From: Desulfobacterales bacterium
GTDB taxonomy: Bacteria > Desulfobacterota > Desulfobacteria > Desulfobacterales > JASFBJ01
Assembly (NCBI GenBank): GCA_030149585.1
Contig: JASFBJ010000116.1
Coordinates: forward strand, 1 to 10,249
Direction: 5' to 3'
DNA: 10,249 nt
Every line of letters begins with the position of its first letter. Position 1 is the stretch's first letter. Made by a program: the position numbers and the translations under genes. The notes under the pieces were generated by a model. The model saw only the letters and a list, made by a program, of their open reading frames with translations, was not told the origin of the DNA and made no database searches. Below are positions 1 through 7,124 of the stretch, in pieces.

Positions 1-63
1 CTGGTCGGTAAGCGATGTTAAAGCTTTTACAACTGTTTTTAGTCGTTCTTTAATCTCCTGCAT
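1..63 (-). CDS. 5' end of an unidentified protein gene, cut by the window edge
   Basis: Read on the minus strand, an ATG at 63-61 opens a frame of 21 codons (MQEIKERLKTVVKALTSLTD and one more residue) without a stop up to the window edge. A strong ribosome binding site, AAAGGAG, lies about 8 bases upstream of the ATG (around 71-77), which supports a real start. The visible stretch is a charged amphipathic helix with no family signature, so I cannot name a function. The gene is transcribed away from the helicase gene, and the two share the spacer 64-373. Confidence 0.6.
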   Translation of the reverse strand, partial: MQEIKERLKTVVKALTSLTDQ

Positions 64-373
64 ATCTTTTTCTCCTTTAGTAATATTAAATAACTGTATA
101 TTGCTTCATTCCATGTCAACAAGACAATAAACACAAATTGCATCCGCAATAATATAAAGCATTTCAAATGTCAACATCTTAAATAAAAAAATAATTATTC
201 AGGGTAGTATTTACTATTTTCATAACTACTGCAGCTCTGAAATTCCCGATTCTGATAAGGAAGAATTATTGACAACTACCTTGTCTTATGAAAAATTGGA
301 TTTGTTTTAAAGTAAAATTCATCTTTTAATAAAATAACAACTTAAAAAAAATATTTTCGGAAGGCACATCATA
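64..373. other. AT-rich divergent spacer with possible promoters
   Basis: No gene is visible in these 310 bases. They separate the leftward partial gene from the rightward helicase gene, so both promoters should lie here. On the minus strand, two copies of the 9-mer ATGTCAACA (113-121 and 168-176) each contain a perfect TTGACA when read leftward, candidate -35 boxes for the partial gene, but neither has a good -10 at standard spacing. The best plus-strand candidate is listed separately. Confidence 0.5.
269..296 (+). promoter_or_regulatory. possible sigma-70 promoter for the helicase gene
   Basis: TTGACA at 269-274 is a perfect -35 box. It is followed after 16 bases by AAAAAT at 291-296, which matches 4 of 6 positions of TATAAT. 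It lies about 80 bases upstream of the helicase start. The -10 is weak in an AT-rich background, so this is only a candidate. Confidence 0.3.
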
Positions 374-2335
374 ATGGGAGAGCAATTACGTCTACCTGGT
401 GATTCAGAACATTTTTCGATTCCCTATGAAAAACTGCTTAACCCTGCACAATTTACTGCGGTAACCACGACGAGTGGCCCTCTTTTAGTAATAGCCGGTG
501 CAGGCAGCGGCAAAACCCGCACCTTGACCTACCGGGTCGCCCGCCTGGTTGAGGCAGGAGTCGAGCCCGATTCTATTCTACTTTTGACTTTTACAAGAAA
601 AGCATCCCAGGAAATGCTGAAAAGAGCTGCCGCCCTTTTAGACAGCAGATGCAATAAAGTATCAGGAGGAACTTTTCACTCCTTTGCCAACCATATTCTG
701 CATCGCTTTGCTCATATAATCGGCTTTGAAAACGGTTTTTCCATAATTGATCGCACGGATTCTGAAAGTCTGATTAATATTATCAGGAAAGAAATGGGTT
801 TTGGAAACAAAAATTACTCCTTTCCACGCAAAAAGACATTGATAAATATTTTTAGTCAGGCAATCAATAAGGCCATTGCCGTTGAAGATATAATTTATGA
901 TGATTATTTCCAGTTCAGACCTGCGATGGAAGATATTTGCAGTCTGGCCAGGGAGTATAAAAAGCGAAAAGTTGAACACCGTTTTATGGATTATGATGAT
1001 CTTCTGGTATATCTGCTGGCTATTTTAAAAGAGCATGTATCCATTCGCGAGGAGCTTTCTAATAAATACCAGTATATAATGGTAGACGAATATCAGGATA
1101 CCAATCTGATTCAATCTGAAATTGTCTATTTGCTGGCAGGCGAACACCATAATATAATGGTAGTGGGTGATGATTCCCAGAGCATCTATTCGTTCAGGGG
1201 CGCTAATTATAAGAATATTATCAACTTCCCGGATATCTTTCCAAATACTAAAATAATCAAACTGGAAGAAAACTATCGCAGCACCCAGACGATATTGAAT
1301 CTGACTAATATTATTATAGAAAGAGCTGCTGATAAATACAGCAAAACACTTTTCAGCCAAAACAGGCATGGACAAATTCCAATCCTTGCACTAACTGATA
1401 ATGAGAACAGCCAATCCCTGTGGATTGTAAAACAGATTCAGCAATTACAAAAAAAGGGAGTTAAACTTAATAAAATTGCCGTTCTTTTCAGAGCCAGTTT
1501 TCACTCCTTTGATCTTGAGATTGAGCTGGGACGTAAAGCCCTGCCCTTTGTTAAGGTTGGAGGGTTTAAATTTATGGAAGCTGCCCATATTAAAGATGTT
1601 CTGTCCCATTTAAAAATCATCGTAGCCGGCCTGGACAAAATAAGCTGGTACCGTATTTTATTGCTTTTGAATAAAATCGGGCCCAAAACAGCTGAAAAAA
1701 TTTATCTTGGATTATCTTACGCTGGTGGTGGTCTTGAAGGTTTTTTAACTTATTGCGGCAGTCATAAAATTGCTTCAGCCCTTATTCCCCTTAAAGAGCT
1801 GCTCCAATCAATTGCTCCTGACATTATGACGGTGGATCAATTGGGCACAGCAGTGATTAACTATTACACCCCTATTTTACAGGCCAGGTATGATAATTAC
1901 CCAAAACGGATGAAAGATCTGGAACATCTGCTTACGATTATGGAACGTTATGATAGTTTAGATCAGTTCCTGACGGATATGGCTCTTGAACCACCCAATA
2001 CCAGTATGAACAAATCCATGGTTGCTGATACTGCTTCGCAAAACGACAAATTAACTCTTTCCACAATCCATTCCGCCAAAGGTCTGGAATGGCATACGGT
2101 TTTTATTATCTGGGCTCTGGACGGCCGGTTCCCTTCGGTACACTCGTTTTATAATGATGAAACCATGGAAGAAGAGCTGCGATTAATGTATGTGGCTGCA
2201 ACCCGCGCCTGTTCAAATCTTTATTTTTCCTGCCCTCGCCAGGTTTATGACAGGAGCGCTGATATGTTTTTAAACCAACCTTCCCGTTTTATAGATCAAC
2301 TGCCGGAAGATGTTCTAAAAATTTCTTATATCTAA
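374..2335 (+). CDS. UvrD/Rep/PcrA-type superfamily 1 DNA helicase
   Basis: ATP-driven 3'-5' DNA helicase of 653 residues, expected to act in the cytoplasm in repair or replication restart. All the superfamily 1A motifs are present and intact: a Q-motif region (LNPAQ, 22-26), Walker A AGAGSGKT (41-48), motif Ia TFTRKAS (72-78), TFHSF (100-104), motif II VDEYQDTN (237-244), motif III GDDSQSIYSFRGA (265-277), motif IV LEENYRST (297-304), motif V STIHSAKGLEW (563-573) and motif VI LRLMYVAATRA (602-612). The invariant Lys47, Asp238/Glu239 and Arg611 are there, so it should be active. The length is closer to Rep (about 670) than to UvrD (about 720): only some 40 residues follow motif VI. There is no nuclease domain and no C-terminal cysteine cluster, which argues against RecB, AddA or AdnAB. 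The ATG at 374 has GGAAGG (359-364) nine bases upstream. It stands alone. Family assignment is certain; choosing between uvrD, rep and pcrA is not possible from this sequence. Confidence 0.95.
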   Translation: MGEQLRLPGDSEHFSIPYEKLLNPAQFTAVTTTSGPLLVIAGAGSGKTRTLTYRVARLVEAGVEPDSILLLTFTRKASQEMLKRAAALLDSRCNKVSGGTFHSFANHILHRFAHIIGFENGFSIIDRTDSESLINIIRKEMGFGNKNYSFPRKKTLINIFSQAINKAIAVEDIIYDDYFQFRPAMEDICSLAREYKKRKVEHRFMDYDDLLVYLLAILKEHVSIREELSNKYQYIMVDEYQDTNLIQSEIVYLLAGEHHNIMVVGDDSQSIYSFRGANYKNIINFPDIFPNTKIIKLEENYRSTQTILNLTNIIIERAADKYSKTLFSQNRHGQIPILALTDNENSQSLWIVKQIQQLQKKGVKLNKIAVLFRASFHSFDLEIELGRKALPFVKVGGFKFMEAAHIKDVLSHLKIIVAGLDKISWYRILLLLNKIGPKTAEKIYLGLSYAGGGLEGFLTYCGSHKIASALIPLKELLQSIAPDIMTVDQLGTAVINYYTPILQARYDNYPKRMKDLEHLLTIMERYDSLDQFLTDMALEPPNTSMNKSMVADTASQNDKLTLSTIHSAKGLEWHTVFIIWALDGRFPSVHSFYNDETMEEELRLMYVAATRACSNLYFSCPRQVYDRSADMFLNQPSRFIDQLPEDVLKISYI

Positions 2336-2377
2336 TGCTTCAAATAGATAGTTCAGGATTTGGGGAAGGGGATATTT

Positions 2378-2433
2378 AAGGAGGGACTTATTTTTTGTCT
2401 GACCATTTTTGCTGGATCCTGATAATGAATTAA
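2378..2433 (+). other. orphan Shine-Dalgarno with a 12-codon TTG frame
   Basis: A near-ideal ribosome binding site, AAGGAGGG (2378-2385), is followed 9 bases later by TTG (2395-2397) and a 12-codon frame, reading MSDHFCWILIMN if TTG initiates, that stops at 2431-2433. It lies between the helicase and the phosphate permease on their coding strand. It could be a leader peptide, a remnant of a lost gene or chance; there is no sequence support beyond the binding site. Confidence 0.2.
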
Positions 2434-2487
2434 TCCCAAAAAGACATTGCATAATATCAGGCAGCATGTTATTTGCCCCAAAAATGT

Positions 2488-2503
2488 GTTTTTTATAAAA
2501 AAC
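2488..2503. repeat. 16-base perfect palindrome upstream of the phosphate permease
   Basis: GTTTTTTATAAAAAAC is a perfect 16-base palindrome in the 245-base spacer, ending 77 bases before the permease start. A symmetric AT-rich site of this length could be an operator. It could also form as a weak hairpin, or be a by-product of T and A runs in AT-rich DNA. The rest of the spacer has a 7-base inverted repeat (CCTGATA at 2418-2424, TATCAGG at 2455-2461) and nothing I recognise as a Pho box. Confidence 0.4.
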
Positions 2504-2580
2504 TTTATTGCTAACCGAAAAACGCAATATTTATCTCTTTTGAATTATAACTTAGAATTTTTTTCACATTACAGGAATAA

Positions 2581-3807
2581 ATGATTACAGAATATTATGT
2601 TTTGATCGCCGGTTATATTGTTGGGTTTTATATGGCCTGGAATATCGGAGCCAATGATGTTGCAAATTCAATGGCCTCAGCAGTAGGGGCCAAGGCCATT
2701 ACGATTCGTCAGGCAACTTTTATTGCCGGAATTCTAAATGTTGCGGGAGCGCTTTTTCTTGGATCTCATGTAACCAATACTATCCGTAAAGGAATTGTTT
2801 CAACTGACATTTTGACTGACCCCCATTTGGCATTGATTGGAGCTCTGGCAGCCCTGTTAGCGGCTGCCTTATGGGTTTCTTTTGCTACATGGAAATCTTT
2901 ACCTGTTTCAACCACACATTCAATTGTAGGCGCTATGATCGGCTTTGGAATTATGGCCGGTGGTTTTTCGGTGATTAACTGGGGCAAGCTGGGAGCCGTG
3001 ATTTTAAGCTGGATAATTTCCCCTCTCTTTAGCATGATTATTGCCTTTGTCATGTTGAAAATTATTATAAGGTTCATCACCTCAAAAGAAGACGCATTTA
3101 GCGCAGCCCTAAAGCTTTCCCCAATTTTTATCGGTATTACGGCCTTTATCGTGGTTTTACTCTTTTTATACAAAATACCTTTAGGGAAAACACTTGCCAC
3201 TGGTCATTTGGCGGCAACTTTACTGGCTGTTTTAATATCTTTGATGGCAGGTTTTGCTGGAAAATTTTTATTAGCCCGCATGCCTTTAAAACAAAAAAAA
3301 AAGGGGGCTGAGGAGATATTCCGTCGCATTCAGATTGGCACCTCATGTTATGTTGCTCTGGCTCAGGGAGCAAATGATGTCGCAAATGCTATTGGCCCTT
3401 TGGCTGTAATTTATTTTCTGGTTAAAACAGGCAGCGTAGGAGCTAAAGTCCCTGTACCCGTCTTTCTTTTGCTGTTCGGAGGCATTGGTATTGCCTGCGG
3501 CATTGGTATGGCCGGTCACAGGGTCATGGAAACCATTGGTAAAAAGATTACGACCTTAACCAATACACGAGGATTTTCAGTTGATTTTGCGGCTGCTACC
3601 ACGGTTCTTATTGCATCAAGATTAGGGCTGCCGGTATCCACAACGCACGCTGCTGTGGGCGGTGTTTTAGGTGTTGGAATGGCCCGCGGAATTGAGGCCG
3701 TCAACTTTCGAATTGTATTCCAAATTATGATTTACTGGGTCTTAACAGTTCCAGCGGCTGCCATAACCAGTATGGTTTTGTTTAAAATACTATCGTATAT
3801 TATTTAA
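2581..3807 (+). CDS. pit: PiT-family inorganic phosphate permease
   Basis: Inner-membrane low-affinity phosphate (or metal-phosphate) symporter of the PiT family, 408 residues. The protein is hydrophobic throughout and contains the family's internal duplication: each half carries GANDVAN (residues 23-29 and 263-269) and PVSTTH (108-113 and 351-356), with the conserved Asn and Asp intact in both copies. A basic, polar loop (RMPLKQKKKGAEE, about 233-245) in the middle is the expected cytoplasmic loop between the halves. The ATG at 2581 is preceded by AGGA only four bases away, a tight but usable spacing. The DUF47 gene follows after 10 bases, the classic partner of this transporter class, which supports phosphate rather than sulfate as substrate. 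I see no Pho box upstream, so control by phosphate is undecided. Length and motifs are normal for bacterial and archaeal PiT proteins. Confidence 0.95.
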   Translation: MITEYYVLIAGYIVGFYMAWNIGANDVANSMASAVGAKAITIRQATFIAGILNVAGALFLGSHVTNTIRKGIVSTDILTDPHLALIGALAALLAAALWVSFATWKSLPVSTTHSIVGAMIGFGIMAGGFSVINWGKLGAVILSWIISPLFSMIIAFVMLKIIIRFITSKEDAFSAALKLSPIFIGITAFIVVLLFLYKIPLGKTLATGHLAATLLAVLISLMAGFAGKFLLARMPLKQKKKGAEEIFRRIQIGTSCYVALAQGANDVANAIGPLAVIYFLVKTGSVGAKVPVPVFLLLFGGIGIACGIGMAGHRVMETIGKKITTLTNTRGFSVDFAAATTVLIASRLGLPVSTTHAAVGGVLGVGMARGIEAVNFRIVFQIMIYWVLTVPAAAITSMVLFKILSYII

Positions 3808-3817
3808 GGAGCCAAAA

Positions 3818-4486
3818 ATGAGAATTCCCTTTTTATCTTTATTTATAGCCTCCCCGTTTGACGGACTCATGGAACATGCTGCAAAAGTCAAAGAATGCGG
3901 ATGGGCTTTTCAGCAGGCTGTTGAGTGTTATATTACAAAAGATTGCAATACATTCGACCAGTTACGTACGGATGTGGTCAACCTGGAAACTGAGGCTGAT
4001 GTCATCAAACGCCGTATCCGGGGACATCTTCCCAAGGGAACCTTAATGCCTGTGGATAAATTCCAGCTATTCAGATATCTAAAAGAGCAGGATAATGTTT
4101 TAGATGCTGTGGAAGACGCTTTAGACTGGCTTTCCTATCGACAGGAACCTGGTATACCTGCTGAACTGGAAAAGGATATAGTTTTGCTTGTGGATTCGGT
4201 TATAGATCCAATTGAAGAGCTTCATAAAATGGTAATGGAGGCCAAAAAATATTTCAAAAGTTTTTCTGATAAACAGCGGGATATAGTTAAAAAAATAATC
4301 GCCAACCTGCGTCAGCAGGAACATGATGCCGACACTCAGGAAGATATTATCAAGCAAAAAGTATTTTACCTGAATCTCGATCCAGTGACGGTCTTTCATA
4401 TAATCCGTCTGACTGAAACCATCGGAGCGATTGCCGATCACGCTGAAAATGCCGGAGATATGATGCGCGCCATGCTTGCCAAATAA
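3818..4486 (+). CDS. DUF47 (PhoU-like) phosphate transport accessory protein
   Basis: Cytoplasmic, all-helical protein of 222 residues of the DUF47/TIGR00153 family, distantly related to PhoU. Such proteins are nearly always encoded beside a PiT permease and are thought to regulate it. Visible features are the opening MRIPFLSLF ... PFDGLMEHA, and acidic ExxxD-type metal-binding motifs in two repeats: E57-T-E-A-D61 with E90-Q-D-N-V-L-D96, and E168-H-D-A-D172 with A206-D-H-A-E-N-A-G-D214. The two sets suggest two three-helix bundles, as in PhoU. The start is well supported: AAGGAG (3806-3811) overlaps the permease stop codon and sits six bases before the ATG, so the two genes are one transcriptional unit and probably translationally coupled. 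The 3' end converges on a minus-strand gene four bases away, with no obvious terminator hairpin between them. Family is clear; the regulatory role is inferred from relatives. Confidence 0.9.
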   Translation: MRIPFLSLFIASPFDGLMEHAAKVKECGWAFQQAVECYITKDCNTFDQLRTDVVNLETEADVIKRRIRGHLPKGTLMPVDKFQLFRYLKEQDNVLDAVEDALDWLSYRQEPGIPAELEKDIVLLVDSVIDPIEELHKMVMEAKKYFKSFSDKQRDIVKKIIANLRQQEHDADTQEDIIKQKVFYLNLDPVTVFHIIRLTETIGAIADHAENAGDMMRAMLAK

Positions 4487-4490
4487 ATAA

Positions 4491-4709
4491 CTAATACGCA
4501 AAAAAAAGATAAAGAACAAAGGCGCTAACGGCCAGTAAACAAAGCAGATAAGCCTTCCAGTCCACCAGACGTTTTGCCATGCCGTGCTTGTCAACCTTGC
4601 CCAATCTGGTTTTGCAATGAAAACATTGCTCATCATCAAGCTTTAGATAAACAAAACATTCCGGACATTTTTTAGTTACGAATTTTTTTTCATTTTCATC
4701 TTTGTCCAT
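4491..4709 (-). CDS. small zinc-ribbon protein with a C-terminal membrane anchor
   Basis: A 72-residue protein with two CxxC knuckles (C15-P-E-C18 and C29-F-H-C32), the spacing of a compact zinc ribbon. A basic linker follows (about 33-52), then one hydrophobic segment (about 53-71) that ends the protein. The likely topology is a cytoplasmic zinc ribbon held at the inner membrane by a tail anchor. The function is unknown; similar small proteins are usually annotated as hypothetical. The start ATG (4709-4707) lacks a clear Shine-Dalgarno sequence, but no other usual start lies just upstream in frame. The four regularly placed cysteines and the clean membrane segment make it more than a chance frame. 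It lies 141 bases downstream of the foldase gene on the same strand and could be read from that transcript. Confidence 0.75.
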   Translation of the reverse strand: MDKDENEKKFVTKKCPECFVYLKLDDEQCFHCKTRLGKVDKHGMAKRLVDWKAYLLCLLAVSAFVLYLFFAY

Positions 4710-4760
4710 TGCTTTTTTGCTATAGATTGTCAGATAATTAATTTCATAAGGATAGAGCGA

Positions 4761-4786
4761 GGAGATAATACTAATCGTATATCTCC
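4761..4786. repeat. inverted repeat in the foldase/zinc-ribbon spacer
   Basis: GGAGATA (4761-4767) and TATCTCC (4780-4786) are perfect inverted arms. The pairing extends inward by TAC/GTA across one unpaired A, leaving a five-base loop. A second, weak pair (GACCG 4787-4791, CGGTC 4818-4822) follows directly. There is no T-run on either strand, so this is not a typical intrinsic terminator; an operator or part of a dispersed intergenic repeat is possible. Confidence 0.45.
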
Positions 4787-4850
4787 GACCGATAACGCAG
4801 TGAAATTATTTATGTGACGGTCTATAATTCCTTCAAAATAAGTGCGCCTC

Positions 4851-6749
4851 TTAAGATTGGTTCAAAAATTCCTGTTCAATCTTTATTTCACTTTTGTTTC
4901 TGAGTTGAGTAATAAATGCATTAAAGGCAACCTGCTGTTTTTGTTGCAATAATGTTTGCCAAATTTTCTTTTTCTCCTTTTCAAACCCAGCTTCATCTGC
5001 TAATTTATTTTCTTTTAATTTAATTACATAATACCCTTTGGAAGTTTTAAAGACCTGTTTTGGCAGGTTATCTTTTTTGCTCAGGCTAAACGCGGCAGCG
5101 CTGAGTTCCGGTTCAGATCCGATTTCAGGAATTGCCTGGTTTCGTTTAAAAAAACCGCTGACAGCAGTTGTTAATTTCATTTTTTTGGTTTCAGCATCTA
5201 TGGCTTTCCCGTCTTGCAATGCTTTCAGCAAAGTTTGGGCCTCTTTTTCAGCGCTTTCCAGCTGCTGCTTTTTGACAAGATCTTTTTTTATTCTTGTTAG
5301 AACGCTTTCCAGTGTCGGCACCCTGGCTTCAATTTTTGAAGCAACTTGTAGAATATAGTACCCGTCAGATAATTCCTGCACTTCACTTATATCCATAAGA
5401 GGCAAGGCAAAAGCCGCGGCAGCAAATTTCCGGCGGTCTTTTACACCTTTGGCTGGTCCCTGGCGGCTAAAAAAATCTGTGGAAATTAACCGCATATTTA
5501 TTGCCCTGGCTGTATTATCTAAAGAATCCCCATCATAGGATAGATTATAAGCAGCTTCGGCTTTATCATAGGCTATATTTTTAGCCTGAGCAGCGGTCAG
5601 GTTTTGACGAATCCCGGCGGACGATTCTTCCAATGTTGCAGTAGTCTCTGGATTTATTTTTTCAATTTTGATAATATGCAAGCCAAATCTGGTTTTTACC
5701 AATTTACTAATCTCACCTGCTTTCATTGAAAAATCCTTATCGGCAAATGGTTTTACCATAGCCTTTTTTGGAAAGGCTCCAAGAAAACCGCCTGATTTAT
5801 TGCTGGGACCCTCAGAATATTTTTTAGCAAGTTCCGCAAAGTCCTGACCAGCCTCAGCCCTGGACAGGACTTCCAATGCCTTTTCGCGGGTTGCCTTAGC
5901 TGTAGCTTGATCAGCTTTTTCATCAAGCTTAAATAAGATATGGCGGGCTTCAACAGTTTTTTCTGTTTTAAACTCTGCCTGGTTTGATTCATAATAATCA
6001 AGAATATCATCATCGCTGATTTTTACCTGAGAATTATAAAGGTCAGGATTAAAATAAAGATAATCAAGCTTTATCATTGGCTCTGTTTTATAATTCTCTT
6101 TATATTCGGAAAAATAGGCCGCTATCTCATTTTTTGATGGATCAATATTCGGATAGCGATCCTGTTTAAAAAGAGTATATTCAATGCTGACCTCTCTATT
6201 ATTAAAATCATACCACTGTCTGATTTCAGGGTCAGATACCTTTGCGCTGTTTAATACAAAACCGCGCAGTTTTTCTATCAAAATAACATCTTTTTGCCCT
6301 GCTTCAAACGCCTCCGGCGTCATCCGATTTTGAGATAACACCCGGCGGTATCGCCGAATATCAAATTTGCCCTGCGACATAAATGCAGGTACCTGGCGAA
6401 TATAATCAGTAAGCTCCTCTTTGGTAAGTCTGAATTCTAAATTGCGGGCCTCCTGAAGTAAGATCCTCTGATTAATAAGACGATCAACAGCCTGTTGTTT
6501 TAAATTAAGCATTTTGATTATTTCATCATTTAAATTATTGCCAAATTGACGCCGATACTGCTCCAGCAGGTTATTATAAGAGTCCCTATACTCTTCAATA
6601 CTTATAACTTCTCCATTAACACTCGCAACCATCGAGCCCCTTTGAGACTTAAAGCTCCCAACTCCCCAAAAAACAAAGACAATTACAATAGCGCCTAAAA
6701 CGATTTTAATGAGCCAGCTTGTAGCATAATCCCGCATTAATCTGAGCAT
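4851..6749 (-). CDS. ppiD: PpiD/SurA-type membrane-anchored parvulin-like foldase
   Basis: Periplasmic folding factor of 632 residues, close to E. coli PpiD (623). Order of parts: a short basic N-terminus (MLRLMRDYATSWLIK); one membrane segment at about 13-33 that anchors it in the inner membrane; a SurA-type N-terminal chaperone domain beginning with VASVNGEVIS and including a long helical region to about 200; a PPIC/parvulin domain at about 262-362, with the opening histidine motif ARHILF (H270), the SGGFLG turn and the closing FGLHIIKI (H358); then a C-terminal helical region and a second degenerate parvulin-like segment ending near KTSKGYYVIKLKE. In PpiD itself the parvulin fold has little isomerase activity and serves as a chaperone near the SecYEG translocon, so catalysis should not be assumed. 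The ATG at 6749-6747 has AAGGTAAGG just upstream, a good start. It is probably the first gene of its transcript. Assignment to the PpiD/SurA superfamily is secure; orthology to ppiD rests on length and the membrane anchor. Confidence 0.9.
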   Translation of the reverse strand: MLRLMRDYATSWLIKIVLGAIVIVFVFWGVGSFKSQRGSMVASVNGEVISIEEYRDSYNNLLEQYRRQFGNNLNDEIIKMLNLKQQAVDRLINQRILLQEARNLEFRLTKEELTDYIRQVPAFMSQGKFDIRRYRRVLSQNRMTPEAFEAGQKDVILIEKLRGFVLNSAKVSDPEIRQWYDFNNREVSIEYTLFKQDRYPNIDPSKNEIAAYFSEYKENYKTEPMIKLDYLYFNPDLYNSQVKISDDDILDYYESNQAEFKTEKTVEARHILFKLDEKADQATAKATREKALEVLSRAEAGQDFAELAKKYSEGPSNKSGGFLGAFPKKAMVKPFADKDFSMKAGEISKLVKTRFGLHIIKIEKINPETTATLEESSAGIRQNLTAAQAKNIAYDKAEAAYNLSYDGDSLDNTARAINMRLISTDFFSRQGPAKGVKDRRKFAAAAFALPLMDISEVQELSDGYYILQVASKIEARVPTLESVLTRIKKDLVKKQQLESAEKEAQTLLKALQDGKAIDAETKKMKLTTAVSGFFKRNQAIPEIGSEPELSAAAFSLSKKDNLPKQVFKTSKGYYVIKLKENKLADEAGFEKEKKKIWQTLLQQKQQVAFNAFITQLRNKSEIKIEQEFLNQS

Positions 6750-6806
6750 TGCACCTTACCTTTTTTTCATAATTCTTAAGAGTAAAATATATCGACTAAA
6801 ATAAGA

Positions 6807-6828
6807 CCTCTTAATCTCAATTAAGAGG
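6807..6828. repeat. perfect 8-bp hairpin upstream of the foldase gene
   Basis: CCTCTTAA (6807-6814) and TTAAGAGG (6821-6828) form a perfect stem with a six-base loop. Read leftward, the stem is followed by TCTTATTTT, so it could be a weak terminator for leftward transcripts coming from the HD gene. It also lies 58 bases upstream of the foldase start and could be an operator or 5' leader structure. The surrounding spacer (6750-7030) is otherwise AT-rich, with a short GCGA/TCGC hairpin near 6904-6914. Confidence 0.4.
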
Positions 6829-6971
6829 AATACCTGAAATATTGAATAAATCAATAATTCTATTTCCGGTTTTTACCCTTGTCAATATAAATTCCTGATT
6901 AAGGCGATCTTCGCACTAAATTTATTGTTGATAACTTGATGTCTTAAAATAATGACTTTAAGAAATAACCG

Positions 6972-7000
6972 TTGACAGCAAAATTACTTTTTGTTAGAAA
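6972..7000 (+). promoter_or_regulatory. sigma-70-type promoter of the tRNA-Ala gene
   Basis: TTGACA (6972-6977), a perfect -35, is followed by exactly 17 bases and TAGAAA (6995-7000), which matches TATAAT at 4 of 6 positions. Transcription would begin near 7007, some 24 bases before the mature tRNA, a normal length for a leader removed by RNase P. Confidence 0.6.
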
Positions 7001-7030
7001 CCCTCTAAATATAAATTATTTTGTTTTTTC

Positions 7031-7106
7031 GGGGCTGTAGCTCAGCTGGGAGAGCGCATGACTGGCAGTCATGAGGTCAGGGGTTCGATCCCCCTCAGCT
7101 CCACCA
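7031..7106 (+). tRNA. tRNA-Ala, anticodon GGC
   Basis: A complete 76-base cloverleaf. The acceptor stem is GGGGCTG with CAGCTCC and contains the G3-U70 wobble that marks alanine tRNAs. The D stem is GCTC/GAGC, the anticodon stem CATGA/TCATG, the loop CTGGCAG with anticodon GGC at 7064-7066, the T stem AGGGG/CCCCT with loop TTCGATC, then discriminator A (7103) and an encoded CCA (7104-7106). All stems pair fully. It is a single tRNA gene, not part of a visible rRNA operon, and a T-rich stretch follows it. The stop codon of the convergent HD gene is only 18 bases downstream. No integrase gene is next to it. Confidence 0.97.
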
Positions 7107-7124
7107 TTTTATTTCTTATTTGGC

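Noticed and set aside
3858..4046. 62-codon frame inside the DUF47 gene, same strand
   Set aside because: It is an out-of-frame reading of a conserved gene with no separate ribosome binding site.
374..4486. A defence island made of the helicase and its neighbours
   Set aside because: The helicase has ordinary housekeeping motifs and its neighbours are phosphate transport genes; no nuclease, toxin or sensor gene accompanies it.
5038..5358. 106-codon plus-strand frame inside the foldase gene
   Set aside because: It lies wholly antisense to a well-supported PpiD-like protein and has no domain of its own.
7031..7106. tRNA-Ala as an attachment site for an integrated element
   Set aside because: No integrase gene is adjacent and no second copy of the tRNA 3' end was seen in the window.
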